From the NCBI GenBank assembly GCA_018822665.1, contig JAHJJX010000019.1, positions 124,001 to 188,000 of the forward strand: a DNA stretch of 64,000 nt. Direction: 5' to 3'. This document shows, in pieces, positions 1 to 9,116 of the stretch. A model generated the notes under the pieces. That model did not search any database, was not told where the DNA came from, and saw nothing but the letters and a program-made list of their open reading frames with translations. This DNA is from a bacterium. Lineage in GTDB: Bacteria > Campylobacterota > Campylobacteria > Campylobacterales > Sulfurimonadaceae. Position 1 is the stretch's first letter. Each line of letters begins with the position of its first letter. Position numbers and translations under genes: made by a program.

Positions 1-465
1 GAAGGTTATAGATACCACTTTACAGGTCTTCACCATGATAGAAAAGGATTCCCAACTGAAGAGATTGAAACTTGCAGAAAATTAATTCAAAGATTAGAAG
101 ACAAAGTTGAACTACATAAAGATGAACTTGAATCTTATGAAGAATTTATGATGGATGATGCTGATATAATGATTATCGCTTATGGTTCAGTTTCACTTGC
201 CGCTAAAGAGTCAATAAGACACTTAAGAAAAGAAGGTATTAAAGCTGGTTTATTCAGACCGATTACTATCTGGCCTTCACCAGCTGAAAAAATAAAAGAG
301 CATACAGATAAAATTGAAAAAGTTCTCGTTGTTGAGCTCAATATTGGTCAATACCACAGTGAAATTCAACGTGCTGCAGCAAGACTTGATATAGCTGGTT
401 TATTTAAAGTAAACGGCAGACCAATATCTCCTTATGAGATTGTAAATAAAGTAAAGGAATTATAA
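1..465 (+). CDS. oorA: 2-oxoglutarate:acceptor oxidoreductase alpha subunit, 3' part
   Basis: The reading frame is open from the first base of the window, so the gene begins upstream; about 154 C-terminal residues are visible. It matches the C-terminal half of OorA, a subunit of the thiamine-diphosphate, CoA-dependent enzyme that interconverts 2-oxoglutarate and succinyl-CoA with ferredoxin or flavodoxin. It is followed at one-base spacing by oorB and then oorC, the oorDABC order known in Campylobacter and Helicobacter. An internal ATG at 148 is not the start, because homologous sequence continues upstream. In an autotrophic relative this enzyme would run in the CO2-fixing direction of the reductive TCA cycle (inference). 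Confidence 0.9.
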   Translation, partial: EGYRYHFTGLHHDRKGFPTEEIETCRKLIQRLEDKVELHKDELESYEEFMMDDADIMIIAYGSVSLAAKESIRHLRKEGIKAGLFRPITIWPSPAEKIKEHTDKIEKVLVVELNIGQYHSEIQRAAARLDIAGLFKVNGRPISPYEIVNKVKEL

Positions 466-466
466 G

Positions 467-1324
467 ATGGCATTTAATTATGATAAATATTTAAGACTTG
501 AAAAGATGCCAACACTTTGGTGTTGGGGTTGTGGTGACGGTGTTATTCTTAAAGCGTTTGTAAGAGCTGTTGAAAAAATGGGTATACCTCAGGATGATAT
601 ATGTGTTGTATCTGGGATTGGTTGTTCTGGAAGATTTTCATCATATGTAGATTTTAATACTGTTCATACAACGCATGGCAGAACTATAGCTTATGCGACT
701 GGTATTAAATTGGCTTGCCCAACTAAGTATGTGATTTGTGTTGCTGGTGACGGTGATGCACTTGCAATTGGCGGTAATCATACTATTCACGGCTGTAGAA
801 GAAATATAGATATGACAATGATTGTTATAAACAACTTTATTTATGGCTTAACTAATTCACAAACTTCTCCGACTACACCAAAAGGTATGTGGACTGTTTC
901 TCAAAAAGCAGGTAATATTGACCCGACTTTTGATACATGTAAACTGGCTATCGCTGCAGGAGCTTCATTTGTTGCTCGTGAGTCTATGCTTGACCCTAAA
1001 AAGTTAGAAAAAGCAATAATTAAGGCGATTGAACATAAAGGTTTCTCAATGATGGAAGTTCTTTCAAACTGTCATATTAACCTAGGTAGAAAAAATAAAA
1101 TGGTTTCTGCTATGGAAAATCTTGCATGGATAGATAGTATTACTACTCCTAAAAAGAAATATGACGCAATGACACCAGAAGAACGACTAAACTTATTGCC
1201 TACAGGTATTTTACATCAAGATACTGAAGCTGATGAATATTGTGATATGTATGCAGAGATTCAAAAAGTTCATCAGGGTGCAAGAAAGTCAATCACTCAA
1301 GATGACTTTGCGAAAAAAATATAA
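467..1324 (+). CDS. oorB: 2-oxoglutarate:acceptor oxidoreductase beta subunit
   Basis: This 285 aa protein has the beta-subunit hallmarks: an N-terminal CWGCG cysteine motif near residue 20 and the thiamine diphosphate/Mg2+ signature GDGDALAIGGNH near residues 94-105, followed by NNFIYGLT. It carries the TPP active site and electron-transfer cysteines of the OorDABC complex. The ATG lies one base after the oorA stop and the stop is 9 bp before oorC, so the three genes are co-transcribed. Length and motifs agree with the OorB rather than the PorB branch because of the adjoining OorA and OorC types; a general 2-oxoacid:ferredoxin oxidoreductase is the alternative. Confidence 0.93.
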   Translation: MAFNYDKYLRLEKMPTLWCWGCGDGVILKAFVRAVEKMGIPQDDICVVSGIGCSGRFSSYVDFNTVHTTHGRTIAYATGIKLACPTKYVICVAGDGDALAIGGNHTIHGCRRNIDMTMIVINNFIYGLTNSQTSPTTPKGMWTVSQKAGNIDPTFDTCKLAIAAGASFVARESMLDPKKLEKAIIKAIEHKGFSMMEVLSNCHINLGRKNKMVSAMENLAWIDSITTPKKKYDAMTPEERLNLLPTGILHQDTEADEYCDMYAEIQKVHQGARKSITQDDFAKKI

Positions 1325-1333
1325 GGAAACACT

Positions 1334-1891
1334 ATGGCTAAAACATTAATGAGATTTACAGGTGTTGGCGGACAAGGTGTTCTTCTTGCTGGTGAAATCT
1401 TTGCAGCTGCAAAGATTAAAACTGGCGGTCATGGACTAAAAACAGCAACATATACATCACAAGTACGTGGTGGACCAACTGTTGTTGATATTCAGCTTGA
1501 TGATGAAGAAATTTATTATCCGTATGCTAACGATGGTGAGATTGGTTTTATGCTTTCGGTTGCTGATATGAGCTATAAGTTGTTTAAAAATGGTGTTAAA
1601 CCAGGAGGGACAATAGTTGTTGATCCTAACCTTGTTCACCCAACTGATGAAGATAGAAAAAAATGGCATATTCATGAGATACCAATTATTACTATAGCAA
1701 AAGAAGAGGTTGGTAATGTTATTACTCAATCTGTTGTTGCACTTGCAATTGCAAATACAATGATGAACGCTATTGATAAAACAGCTCTTATTGACACTAT
1801 GTTATCAAAAGTACCAGCTAAAGTTCATGCAGTAAATAAAATTGCTTATGAACTTGGTGAAAAATATGCTAGAGCGGTAATGGATAAATAA
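1334..1891 (+). CDS. oorC: 2-oxoglutarate:acceptor oxidoreductase gamma subunit
   Basis: This 185 aa protein belongs to the gamma-domain family of ketoacid oxidoreductases. The N-terminal glycine-rich stretch FTGVGGQGVLLAGE (residues 8-21) and the following YTSQVRGGPT are typical. It is the last gene of the oor operon: AAGGAAA lies upstream of the ATG and a strong terminator begins 13 bp after the stop. Its role is structural and catalytic support of the OorAB core. Confidence 0.92.
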   Translation: MAKTLMRFTGVGGQGVLLAGEIFAAAKIKTGGHGLKTATYTSQVRGGPTVVDIQLDDEEIYYPYANDGEIGFMLSVADMSYKLFKNGVKPGGTIVVDPNLVHPTDEDRKKWHIHEIPIITIAKEEVGNVITQSVVALAIANTMMNAIDKTALIDTMLSKVPAKVHAVNKIAYELGEKYARAVMDK

Positions 1892-1903
1892 TCCGTTACC
1901 CTC

Positions 1904-1937
1904 AAAAAGACAACACATAAAGTGTTGTCTTTTTTTA
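1904..1937 (+). terminator. Rho-independent terminator of oorABC
   Basis: The arms AAAAAGACAACAC and GTGTTGTCTTTTT form a 13 bp stem around a 5-base loop, followed by further T residues. It sits 13 bp after the oorC stop. The symmetrical A and T ends may also let it serve the converging TetR gene. Confidence 0.92.
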
Positions 1938-1991
1938 AATCTTCAATATAATATTAAATAATATCTAGATAGACTCACATATTATTTGATA

Positions 1992-2609
1992 TTAACTTTT
2001 AATACTTTCCCAAAAAAAATCTACATGCTTTTCAAACTGTGTTGATAAACTTGTTGTTGATATTGAATCATATCGCATAAGCGTAATTTGAAGTCTAATG
2101 TAAAATAGGGTGGATAAAAATTCATACGACATTATCATTGGGTCAGATGAGCGAATTAATGTATTTTGCATCATAATAAAAAATCCTTCAGACAGTACTT
2201 TTATATTTTTGTTATGAAATTCATTCATAAACTGCTCTCTAATATCTTTATTTTGCAACAATTCAATAAGAAGTATTCTAAACATGCTTTCGTTGTATTT
2301 ATCAAATGTAAGTAGTTTATACTGCATAGCAAACTTATGTAAAAAAGCTTTTCCTTTCATTGCACTTTCTCTTATTTCACCATCATTAAATGAGAAGGGT
2401 GAAGAAAACATATCCTTAGCAACTTCAAGAAAAATTTCCTCTTTATTCATATAGTGATTATATATAGCACTTTCCCTAATCCCTACATTAGATGCAATTT
2501 TTCTAACACTTGTACCCTTGTAGCCATACTCAGAGAATAGGGCTTTAGAGACTTTTAATATTTTTTCTTTTGTTCCGGTTCTCTTATGAACCATCGTATT
2601 ATCGGACAT
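1992..2609 (-). CDS. TetR/AcrR-family transcriptional regulator
   Basis: This 205 aa protein has an N-terminal TetR DNA-binding domain (residues about 12-60). The helix-turn-helix is recognisable in VRKIASNVGIRESAIYNHY followed by MNKEEIF. The rest is a divergent alpha-helical ligand/dimerisation domain. The start is preceded by AAAGG about 8 bases upstream. The upstream region carries four operator-like repeats overlapping the likely promoter, which suggests autoregulation. No efflux pump or other obvious target gene is adjacent, so the ligand and regulon are unknown. Confidence 0.88.
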   Translation of the reverse strand: MSDNTMVHKRTGTKEKILKVSKALFSEYGYKGTSVRKIASNVGIRESAIYNHYMNKEEIFLEVAKDMFSSPFSFNDGEIRESAMKGKAFLHKFAMQYKLLTFDKYNESMFRILLIELLQNKDIREQFMNEFHNKNIKVLSEGFFIMMQNTLIRSSDPMIMSYEFLSTLFYIRLQITLMRYDSISTTSLSTQFEKHVDFFWESIKS

Positions 2610-2628
2610 CGCACAGCCTTTTTATAAA

Positions 2629-2740
2629 ATGAACACTTGTTAATTGAAGTGTAATTATATATGAACACTTGTTAATTTAAACTTATGTGAATATGAACAC
2701 TTGTTAGTACTATTGAAAAGTAAAATGAACGATTGTTCTT
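2629..2740. promoter_or_regulatory. Four operator-like repeats with exact 32 bp period
   Basis: The repeats begin at 2629, 2661, 2693 and 2725. The first three read ATGAACACTTGTTA (plus AT or GT) and the fourth ATGAACGATTGTTC. Each is a partly palindromic GAAC-n4-GTTM box of the kind bound by TetR-family dimers. The spacing is 32 bp in all three intervals, about three helical turns. They lie between the TetR gene and rnpB and overlap the presumed TetR promoter. Binding by this regulator is inferred from position. Confidence 0.75.
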
Positions 2741-2785
2741 CTTTTTTAAAAACATACATTAAAGGAAAAATTGAGTACTATTTCG

Positions 2786-3104
2786 CAGGCACAACAGATA
2801 GTGACTTGTTAAATCAAGAGGAAAGTCCGAGCTGCTGTAAGACAGTGTTCCATTTAACGAATGGCCGTAGAAATACGAGGGAAAGTGCAACAGAAAATAA
2901 ACTTCCATTTTATATGGTAAAGGTGAAAAGGCGGTGTAAGAGACCACCAGTTTCTATAGTAATGTAGAAAGCTTGTAAACCCAACATGGCAGCAAGAAAC
3001 AGATGGTTAGCGTCTTACAAGGCTATTGTTTCGCTAGAGATACTATGTAAATAGTATAGTAGATTAATGCTATCAAAACAAAACTCGGCTTATAGTTGTG
3101 CCTA
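2786..3104 (+). ncRNA. rnpB: RNase P RNA, class A
   Basis: The conserved core AGAGGAAAGTCCGAGC (2817-2832), GAAAGTGCAACAGAAA (about 2881) and the 3' element ACAAAACTCGGCTTATAG (about 3077-3094) are hallmarks of bacterial RNase P RNA. The ends are set by the P1 helix: AGGCACAAC at 2787-2795 pairs with GTTGTGCCT at 3095-3103, giving about 318 nt. A TACTAT -10-like hexamer lies at 2776-2781. The RNA is the catalytic part of RNase P, which matures tRNA 5' ends. Open frames across this stretch are not genes. Confidence 0.96.
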
Positions 3105-3152
3105 ACATGACAATGTGTCGCTTTGTTATTTTATTCGCAGATTCAAATTATT

Positions 3153-4502
3153 TTATAAATACGTTATGATTTCTGAGATGCTTGGGTGTGCATGAATAAT
3201 TTCTTTTAGCTCTGTAATTGTTAGCTTTTTTTCTATAGCTAAAACAAATTCATGAATGATTTCTGTAGCGTCAACCCCAATAATACTTGCCCCCAATACT
3301 GTATTGCTTTCCACACAAACTATTACTTTTGCAAACCCTATATCATCTCCATATATTTTAGCTTTTGCATTGACTTTAAATAATGCTTTATTGATTCCAA
3401 TCTCTTTACCTTGCTCTTTTGCCTCTTTTTCGTTTAATCCACAACTCGCAATTTGAGGATGCGTAAAAATAGTGGATGGTGTAATATGAGTATTTATTTT
3501 GGACCCTCTATTAACAATATTATGTGCGGCAATCTTTGCTTCTGCGTAGGCGGTGTGTGCGTAGGAAGGTGTGTTTATACAATCACCTATAGCGTAAATA
3601 TGATCTTGTGAAGTCTTGAATGATGGATTAACACAGATGAATCCATTCTCATATTGTTCAATATTTGCATTTTTTAGATTCAAGCCTTGCGTGTTTGGCA
3701 CTCTGCCAACAGCGCAAAGAACCAGCTCACATATAATGGATTCTGCTGAATCTAAAAGTAGCTCCACGCTGTTGTCTTTAAGATTTACTTTTTCAATATT
3801 TGCAGAGATAATTACATCTATACTTGATTTTTTAAATGCACGAAGCAGTGCTTTTGATACATCTTCATCTTCGCTGGAGAGTAGTTGTGCGCCACGCCCT
3901 ATAAGAGTGGTTTTGACACCAAAAGAGCTGAAAAATGTGGCAAATTCACATGCAATTGGGCCGGTTCCTATGATAGATATAGATTTTGGAAGATTATTTA
4001 ACTCAAACACCTCATTGCTAGAGATGATAAACCTGGAGTCCAAAGGCAGCTGCGGTAATTCTCGAGCTTTTGAACCTGTCGCTATGATGCATTTGCAAAA
4101 TTCTATATGTTCACCATTTACTTCAATTGTTTGAGCATCCACAAAACTAGCCGTTGCGTAAAGAATCTCTACATGAGAATGCTCAAGCATCCATAAAACA
4201 CCTGTACGAATCTCTGTTATGAGTTCTATTGTTTTTTCTTGAAGCTGTTTGAGGTTCAAACCTTTAAAATCCAAATGAAGACCTAGTTCTTTATAGTGTG
4301 GGATTTGAGATACCAAAGAAGCACTCTCAAGATAGTTTTTTGTTGGAATGCACCCTACATTCAAGCAAGTGCCGCCGATATGCTCTTTGGATTTGTCGAT
4401 AAGTAAAGTTTTTACACCGACTTTGCCTAACTCGAGTGCCGCTTGATAGCCTCCTGGGCCTGCACCGATAACCACAACCTCATATTGTTTCATATTAAAC
4501 AC
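3153..4502 (-). CDS. lpd: Dihydrolipoyl dehydrogenase (E3)
   Basis: This 449 aa flavoprotein has FAD-binding GAGPGGYQAAL (residues about 13-23), the redox-active disulfide GGTCLNVGCIPTK (about 43-55), NAD-binding GTGPIACEFA, a second FAD motif AIGDC, and the C-terminal catalytic HAHPSISE. It reoxidises dihydrolipoamide on the E2 of a 2-oxoacid dehydrogenase. It has no N-terminal lipoyl domain. Its start overlaps the end of lipA by 8 bp. It is the last gene of an lplA-lipA-lpd operon divergent from the genes for E1 and E2. Confidence 0.95.
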   Translation of the reverse strand: MFNMKQYEVVVIGAGPGGYQAALELGKVGVKTLLIDKSKEHIGGTCLNVGCIPTKNYLESASLVSQIPHYKELGLHLDFKGLNLKQLQEKTIELITEIRTGVLWMLEHSHVEILYATASFVDAQTIEVNGEHIEFCKCIIATGSKARELPQLPLDSRFIISSNEVFELNNLPKSISIIGTGPIACEFATFFSSFGVKTTLIGRGAQLLSSEDEDVSKALLRAFKKSSIDVIISANIEKVNLKDNSVELLLDSAESIICELVLCAVGRVPNTQGLNLKNANIEQYENGFICVNPSFKTSQDHIYAIGDCINTPSYAHTAYAEAKIAAHNIVNRGSKINTHITPSTIFTHPQIASCGLNEKEAKEQGKEIGINKALFKVNAKAKIYGDDIGFAKVIVCVESNTVLGASIIGVDATEIIHEFVLAIEKKLTITELKEIIHAHPSISEIITYL

Positions 4503-5355
4503 CTTCTCTTAGATACTCTTGCGCCATATAGCTACTTCTTGTATATGGTGAACTTTTAATATAGGAGAATCCCATCTCCATGCCTGCTTCTCGCAAATGC
4601 TCAAATCGTACAGGATGAACGTATTCTACCACAGCTTCATGGCTCTTTGATGGAGCCAAGTATTGGCCGATGCTTAAAAGTCTGCAGTCAACATTTATGA
4701 GATCCTGCATAAGAGATTTTATCTCTTCATCGCTTTCCCCGAGCCCGAGCATGATACCACTTTTTACAACAACGGTCGGATTGAAAGAGCGGAGTAAGTG
4801 TAACACTCTCAGTGAACGTGCATAATCAGCTCCGCTTCGTATATGATAAAGACGCGGTACGGTTTCTAGGTTATGACCGATTATTTCCGCACCGCTCATT
4901 GCTACTTGTCTCAGTGCCTCTTTATTTTCTTTCATATCAGGAATGAGCAGCTCTACAACGATGGAATCATCCATTCTTTTGATAGCATGCACGTTTTTGC
5001 AAAAATGTTCCGCTCCGCCGTCATTCAAGTCATCCCGAGTAGGGCTTGTAAGTACCACATGCCGAAGTCCAAGATGCTTGACGGTTTGTGCAATATTATT
5101 TGGCTCATTCACATCCGGAGTCATCGCTTTGCCCTTATCTACTGCGCAAAAGCTGCAAGCACGGGTACAAATTGTGCCAAGTATTAAAAAAGTAGCCTGT
5201 TTTTTAGAAAAGCATTCGCTGATATTTGGGCACATCGCCTCTTGACAGATTGTATTGACGCGCGTATCCCTAAACATCAACTCCAGCTCTTGATTTATGC
5301 TCGGTGTAATTTTTTTACGCAACCATTCCGGCTTAAATTTCATTATGTTTGGCAT
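4495..5355 (-). CDS. lipA: Lipoyl synthase
   Basis: This 286 aa radical-SAM enzyme inserts two sulfurs into protein-bound octanoyl groups. Both iron-sulfur clusters are visible: the auxiliary-cluster cysteines C37, C42 and C48 and the radical-SAM triad C63-x3-C67-x2-C70. The C-terminal RSSY motif of LipA is present near residue 270. It overlaps lpd downstream by 8 bp and lplA upstream by 23 bp. The partner E2 (10090-11295) is lipoylated, so the locus is self-contained for cofactor assembly. Confidence 0.96.
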   Translation of the reverse strand: MPNIMKFKPEWLRKKITPSINQELELMFRDTRVNTICQEAMCPNISECFSKKQATFLILGTICTRACSFCAVDKGKAMTPDVNEPNNIAQTVKHLGLRHVVLTSPTRDDLNDGGAEHFCKNVHAIKRMDDSIVVELLIPDMKENKEALRQVAMSGAEIIGHNLETVPRLYHIRSGADYARSLRVLHLLRSFNPTVVVKSGIMLGLGESDEEIKSLMQDLINVDCRLLSIGQYLAPSKSHEAVVEYVHPVRFEHLREAGMEMGFSYIKSSPYTRSSYMAQEYLREGV

Positions 5356-6124
5356 TTATATTCCACCTTTCTTGACTATATTTATGCATTAAAAGCGCAT
5401 CGGCACTGCTTTGTTCTGATTTTTGCATGGAATCATCTATAAGATTAGCTTCAAAGCTTTGAACAAAGGCTTCCCTGAGCAACAAAACAAATTCCTTATC
5501 TGCCGTTTTTTGTCCTGTTTTATCTAAAGCAGCCGCATGCTTCAAACCAGATTCTTCTAAAAAAACATCTTTAAAGACTTCATTGTTGATACTCATCGGT
5601 ATGGAGCCATGCTGAAAAAGTGTTTTAGAAGTGTATCGTTGAGCGTTTGCGCCCATCTTTTTACCATCAATTATAATATCATAAGGTTCATGGGCCGCCA
5701 TGCAGATATTTGACTTTGAACTGTTTAAATTTAATTCAGAGGCGAAGTTGGCATTGAGCCCTAATTTTTTATAAAATTCTATAAGAAACCGACAGAGATA
5801 ACGATAACTTTCCTTTACTCCAACATTTTTTAAACTCTCTCGAGGCAAAATCAATGAATAAGACAAATCTCCGCCGTGAATCAATATTCCACCCCCAGTC
5901 ATGCGACGAACATACGAGAGGTTTTGTTTATGAAGATTATGTAAATCAACGCTCTCACAGATATTTGAAAATCGTCCAAGACTAATCGATGGCTCCCATC
6001 TGTAAAGGCGAAAAATTGGTAAGTCATCTTTTTTAAAATTTTGCAAAAGAGCTTCATCGACCGCCATATTGTATCTTGCAGTTGCAAGTCCTGTATCGAT
6101 TAGTCGCCATTTTTGAAGATGAAT
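5333..6124 (-). CDS. lplA: Lipoate-protein ligase/octanoyltransferase family, probable AUU start
   Basis: The protein has the LplA/LipM signatures RRMTGGGILIHGGDLSYS and the lysine motif DGKKMGANAQR; the family attaches lipoate or octanoate to E2 lysines. The first ATG is at 6067 and gives 244 aa, but the frame upstream encodes WRLIDTGLATARYN, the normal LplA N-terminus, and no ATG, GTG or TTG precedes it. An ATT codon at 6122-6124 lies in frame, 6 bases after a perfect AAGGAG at 6131-6136; starting there gives 263 aa. I therefore place the start at 6124. The ligase could also be a LipM-type octanoyltransferase feeding LipA. Confidence 0.85.
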   Translation of the reverse strand: MHLQKWRLIDTGLATARYNMAVDEALLQNFKKDDLPIFRLYRWEPSISLGRFSNICESVDLHNLHKQNLSYVRRMTGGGILIHGGDLSYSLILPRESLKNVGVKESYRYLCRFLIEFYKKLGLNANFASELNLNSSKSNICMAAHEPYDIIIDGKKMGANAQRYTSKTLFQHGSIPMSINNEVFKDVFLEESGLKHAAALDKTGQKTADKEFVLLLREAFVQSFEANLIDDSMQKSEQSSADALLMHKYSQERWNINAKHNEI

Positions 6125-6136
6125 GATAAGCTCCTT

Positions 6137-6379
6137 CGTTCTTTTATGTTTTGCATTATGCCATGATTTGAAAAGTTTGGCAGTTATAATTTTGAGTTTT
6201 ACTTATATTCGTCTTGGCATGTGGAAACGTTTTGACTGTGATGTCTTGGCATGTGGAACGAGTTCAAGCTTTTTACTTGAGAAATAGACATATTTATAAA
6301 TAACTAAACTTAAGCATTATAGAATACGTTATCATGTTGCTAAGCCAAAAATCTGAAACAGACTTATAAAGGATGTGAG
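6137..6379. promoter_or_regulatory. Divergent promoter region with tandem 13 bp words
   Basis: This 243 bp gap separates the lplA and acs operons and must hold both promoters. TATAGAAT near 6317 and similar AT-rich hexamers are possible -10 elements. Two exact TTGGCATGTGGAA words (6214, 6246) lie in the middle at 32 bp spacing, each preceded by C. AAGGA about 7 bp before the acs ATG is its ribosome-binding site. Confidence 0.5.
6214..6258 (+). repeat. Two exact TTGGCATGTGGAA words in tandem
   Basis: Copies at 6214-6226 and 6246-6258 read in the same direction, start to start 32 bp, and both have the extended form GTCTTGGCATGTGGAA. They are intergenic, between lplA and acs. They are the first members of the dispersed word family in this window. 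Confidence 0.9.
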
Positions 6380-8131
6380 ATGAAAGAGAAGTGGATTGAA
6401 AAAAACATAACTGATTTTGTTGTTGAGCCAAACTTATTGGATTATTCACATGAATATGAAAGATTTGATTGGAAAGATGTTGCAAGTGCTTTTGATGGAC
6501 TTCCATCAGGTGGATTAAATATCGCCCATGAAGCTATTGACAGGCACGCAAACGGTACTTTGGCAGAAAAAGTGGCTTTGTTATGGCTTTGTGAAGACGG
6601 TCATCAAAAAAAATATACTTTTTCACAGATGAAAAAAGAGAGTGCAAAATTTGCAAATATACTTAGCTCTTTGGGTCTTGTAAAAGGTGAGAGAGTTTTT
6701 ACGCTCTCCACACGGCTTCCAGAGCTGTATATCGCTGCTATAGGCATACTGAAAAACTTAAATGTTCTCTGTCCTTTGTTTTCACAGTTTGGACCGCAAC
6801 CAATACTTCAGCGTATGCAAAGGGGTGATGCAAAAGTCCTTTTGACAACTAAAAAACTCTTTGAAAAAAAAATCACCCCTATACTGAACGAACTTCCTGA
6901 ACTTCTATATGTGTTGCTGATTGATGTTGAGGAGGATGAAAGTACACAAGTGCTTTCTCTGCCACGCTTAATGCAAAGCGCATCTGATACATTTGAAATT
7001 CCCCATACCCAACCAGAAGACATGTCTATACTCCATTTTACAAGTGGTACTACAGGTATGCCAAAGGGCGTTGTACACGTGCATAAGGCTGTTTACACCC
7101 ACTGGATGAGTGGGAAATACGCACTTGATTTACATCCAAATGACGTTTATTGGTGTACGGCAGACCCCGGTTGGGTAACAGGAACTTCATACGGAATTAT
7201 TACGCCTTGGATACATGGAGTTACAAATATTGTAGATGAGGCTGAATTTGATGCGGCCAGGTGGTATAAAATACTACAAGATGAAAAGGTAAGTATTTGG
7301 TACACCGCACCTACGGCAATTCGCCGCCTTATGAGAATAAATTCCCAACCGACGAAGGAGTATGACCTTTCTCATCTTCGCCTTATCCAGAGCGTGGGAG
7401 AACCGTTAAATCCGGAAGCTGTTATCTGGGGCAAGGAGAAACTAAAACTGCCTATCCATGATAATTGGTGGCAAACGGAGACGGGCGGAATAATGATATC
7501 TAATCTAATTTCTCAGACTATCCGTCCCGGTTCTATGGGTAGACCACTCCCCGGCATAAAAGCAGGAATCCTTCGTGTTAACGATGATGGAAGCGTAACG
7601 GAGATTACAGAAGCAAACAAAGAGGGTGACTTGGCTCTTAAAGTTGGCTGGCCATCGATGTTCCGAGCTTATTTGCATGCGCAGGAAAAATACGACAAAT
7701 CTTTTATAGGGGAATGGTATATTTCCGGTGATTTGGCATACAAAGATGAAGACGGTTATTTTTGGTTTGTGGGACGTGCAGATGATATTATCAAAACTTC
7801 CGGGCACATGGTGGGTCCTTTTGAAGTGGAAAGCACGCTCATGGAGCATCCCGCCGTTGCAGAAGCCGGAGTTATCGGTAAACCGGATGAGATGATAGGA
7901 CAATTGGTAAAAGCTTTTATCTCACTCAAGACAGGTTTTGAACCAAGCGAAGAACTTAAGCGTGAGCTGATTGGTTTTGGGCGTAAAAAACTAGGCACCG
8001 CGGTAGCACCAAAAGAGATAGAGTTCCAAGAAAATCTGCCAAAGACTAGAAGTGGAAAGATTATGCGAAGACTGCTTAAAGCAAGAGAGATGGGATTACC
8101 TGAGGGTGACACCTCAACACTAGAAGATTAA
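6380..8131 (+). CDS. acsA: AMP-forming acyl-CoA (acetyl-CoA) synthetase
   Basis: This 583 aa ANL-superfamily enzyme activates a carboxylate via an acyl-adenylate. The AMP-binding P-loop-like motif [13 protein letters not shown] is at residues about 217-229, the YxxTE-like motif appears as WWQTETGG, and the C-terminal catalytic lysine motif is [10 protein letters not shown] near residue 560. Length and overall pattern fit the AcsA type of acetate-CoA ligase. It is the first gene of a plus-strand operon ending with the radical SAM gene and is spaced 10 bp from pdhA. It could supply acetyl-CoA from acetate alongside the dehydrogenase, or use another short acid. Confidence 0.85.
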   Translation: MKEKWIEKNITDFVVEPNLLDYSHEYERFDWKDVASAFDGLPSGGLNIAHEAIDRHANGTLAEKVALLWLCEDGHQKKYTFSQMKKESAKFANILSSLGLVKGERVFTLSTRLPELYIAAIGILKNLNVLCPLFSQFGPQPILQRMQRGDAKVLLTTKKLFEKKITPILNELPELLYVLLIDVEEDESTQVLSLPRLMQSASDTFEIPHTQPEDMSILHFTSGTTGMPKGVVHVHKAVYTHWMSGKYALDLHPNDVYWCTADPGWVTGTSYGIITPWIHGVTNIVDEAEFDAARWYKILQDEKVSIWYTAPTAIRRLMRINSQPTKEYDLSHLRLIQSVGEPLNPEAVIWGKEKLKLPIHDNWWQTETGGIMISNLISQTIRPGSMGRPLPGIKAGILRVNDDGSVTEITEANKEGDLALKVGWPSMFRAYLHAQEKYDKSFIGEWYISGDLAYKDEDGYFWFVGRADDIIKTSGHMVGPFEVESTLMEHPAVAEAGVIGKPDEMIGQLVKAFISLKTGFEPSEELKRELIGFGRKKLGTAVAPKEIEFQENLPKTRSGKIMRRLLKAREMGLPEGDTSTLED

Positions 8132-8141
8132 AGGAGCTGTA

Positions 8142-9116
8142 ATGGAACTTGATTTGATGAAAGCTAAAGAGTTTTACCATAAGATGCTTTTGATTCGACG
8201 CTTTGAAGAGAGGTGCGTGGAGCTTTACTCCAATCAAAAGATTCGCGGTTTTTTACATCTTTATATCGGTGAAGAGGCAATAGCCGTTGCTCTGATGGAT
8301 GCACTCACTAAAGAAGATGCCGTTCTTGCTACTTACAGAGAGCACGGATATGCGCTTGCGCGTGGAGTTAGTTGTGAAAGCATAATGGCTGAAATGTTTG
8401 GAAAAGTTGAAGGATGCTCACGAGGGCGGGGCGGTTCTATGCATCTCTTTGATGCTTCTGCGCGCTTTTATGGCGGCAGTGCCATTGTCGCCGGCGCCCT
8501 GCCGCTTGCTGTAGGTATGGCGCTTGCAGACAAGATGCAAAAACGAAATAGAGTTACAGTCTGTGTTTTTGGCGATGGTGCCGTGGCTGAAGGAGAATTT
8601 CATGAGTCTTTAAATCTAGCTGCTTTGTGGAAATTGCCAGTTTTATTTGTTTGTGAAAATAATCTTTATGCTATGGGTACGGCTTTAAAATATACAGAAT
8701 CAGAGACAGAAATCTATAAAAAAGCAGCTTCATACAAAATTTCTTCAAAACAGATTGACGGTATGAGTGTGATAGAAGTGGCCAAGGCTGCAAAGAGAGC
8801 TGTTGAAGATATTAAAGATGGAAATGGACCTGTATTCTTAGAGTGCCTTACTTACCGTTTTCGTGCCCATTCTATGTTTGATGCAGAACTTTACCGTGAA
8901 AAAGCAGAAGTAATTGAGTGGAAGAAAAAAGATCCTCTCCTTGTGTTTGAAAATAGACTTAAAGAGATTGGATTATGGTCCGAGGTAGATGCAACAGCGA
9001 TAGAAGATGCAATAAAAACGGCCATAGATAAAGCGGTTGAATTTGCCGAAAACGGTACGCTTGAAGCACTGGAAGATTTAGAAAAATTTGTCTATTCTGA
9101 GGTGAGTCATGGATAA
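8142..9116 (+). CDS. pdhA: 2-oxoacid (pyruvate/acetoin) dehydrogenase E1 alpha
   Basis: This 324 aa E1 alpha subunit carries the TPP-binding motif [15 protein letters not shown]...ENN (residues about 145-178) and the phosphorylation-loop motif [16 protein letters not shown] is typical of both pyruvate and acetoin dehydrogenases. Its stop overlaps the start of the beta gene by 8 bp. Substrate cannot be fixed from sequence; pyruvate is the conservative choice and acetoin the main alternative. Confidence 0.88.
   Translation: MELDLMKAKEFYHKMLLIRRFEERCVELYSNQKIRGFLHLYIGEEAIAVALMDALTKEDAVLATYREHGYALARGVSCESIMAEMFGKVEGCSRGRGGSMHLFDASARFYGGSAIVAGALPLAVGMALADKMQKRNRVTVCVFGDGAVAEGEFHESLNLAALWKLPVLFVCENNLYAMGTALKYTESETEIYKKAASYKISSKQIDGMSVIEVAKAAKRAVEDIKDGNGPVFLECLTYRFRAHSMFDAELYREKAEVIEWKKKDPLLVFENRLKEIGLWSEVDATAIEDAIKTAIDKAVEFAENGTLEALEDLEKFVYSEVSHG

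Noticed and set aside
2701-2967. 88 aa plus-strand open frame
   Set aside because: It runs through the RNase P RNA gene and has no protein signature.
3616-4134. 172 aa plus-strand open frame
   Set aside because: Antisense to lpd, whose catalytic motifs are intact.
5055-5063. CCACATGCC inside lipA
   Set aside because: Only nine bases match; this is near background.
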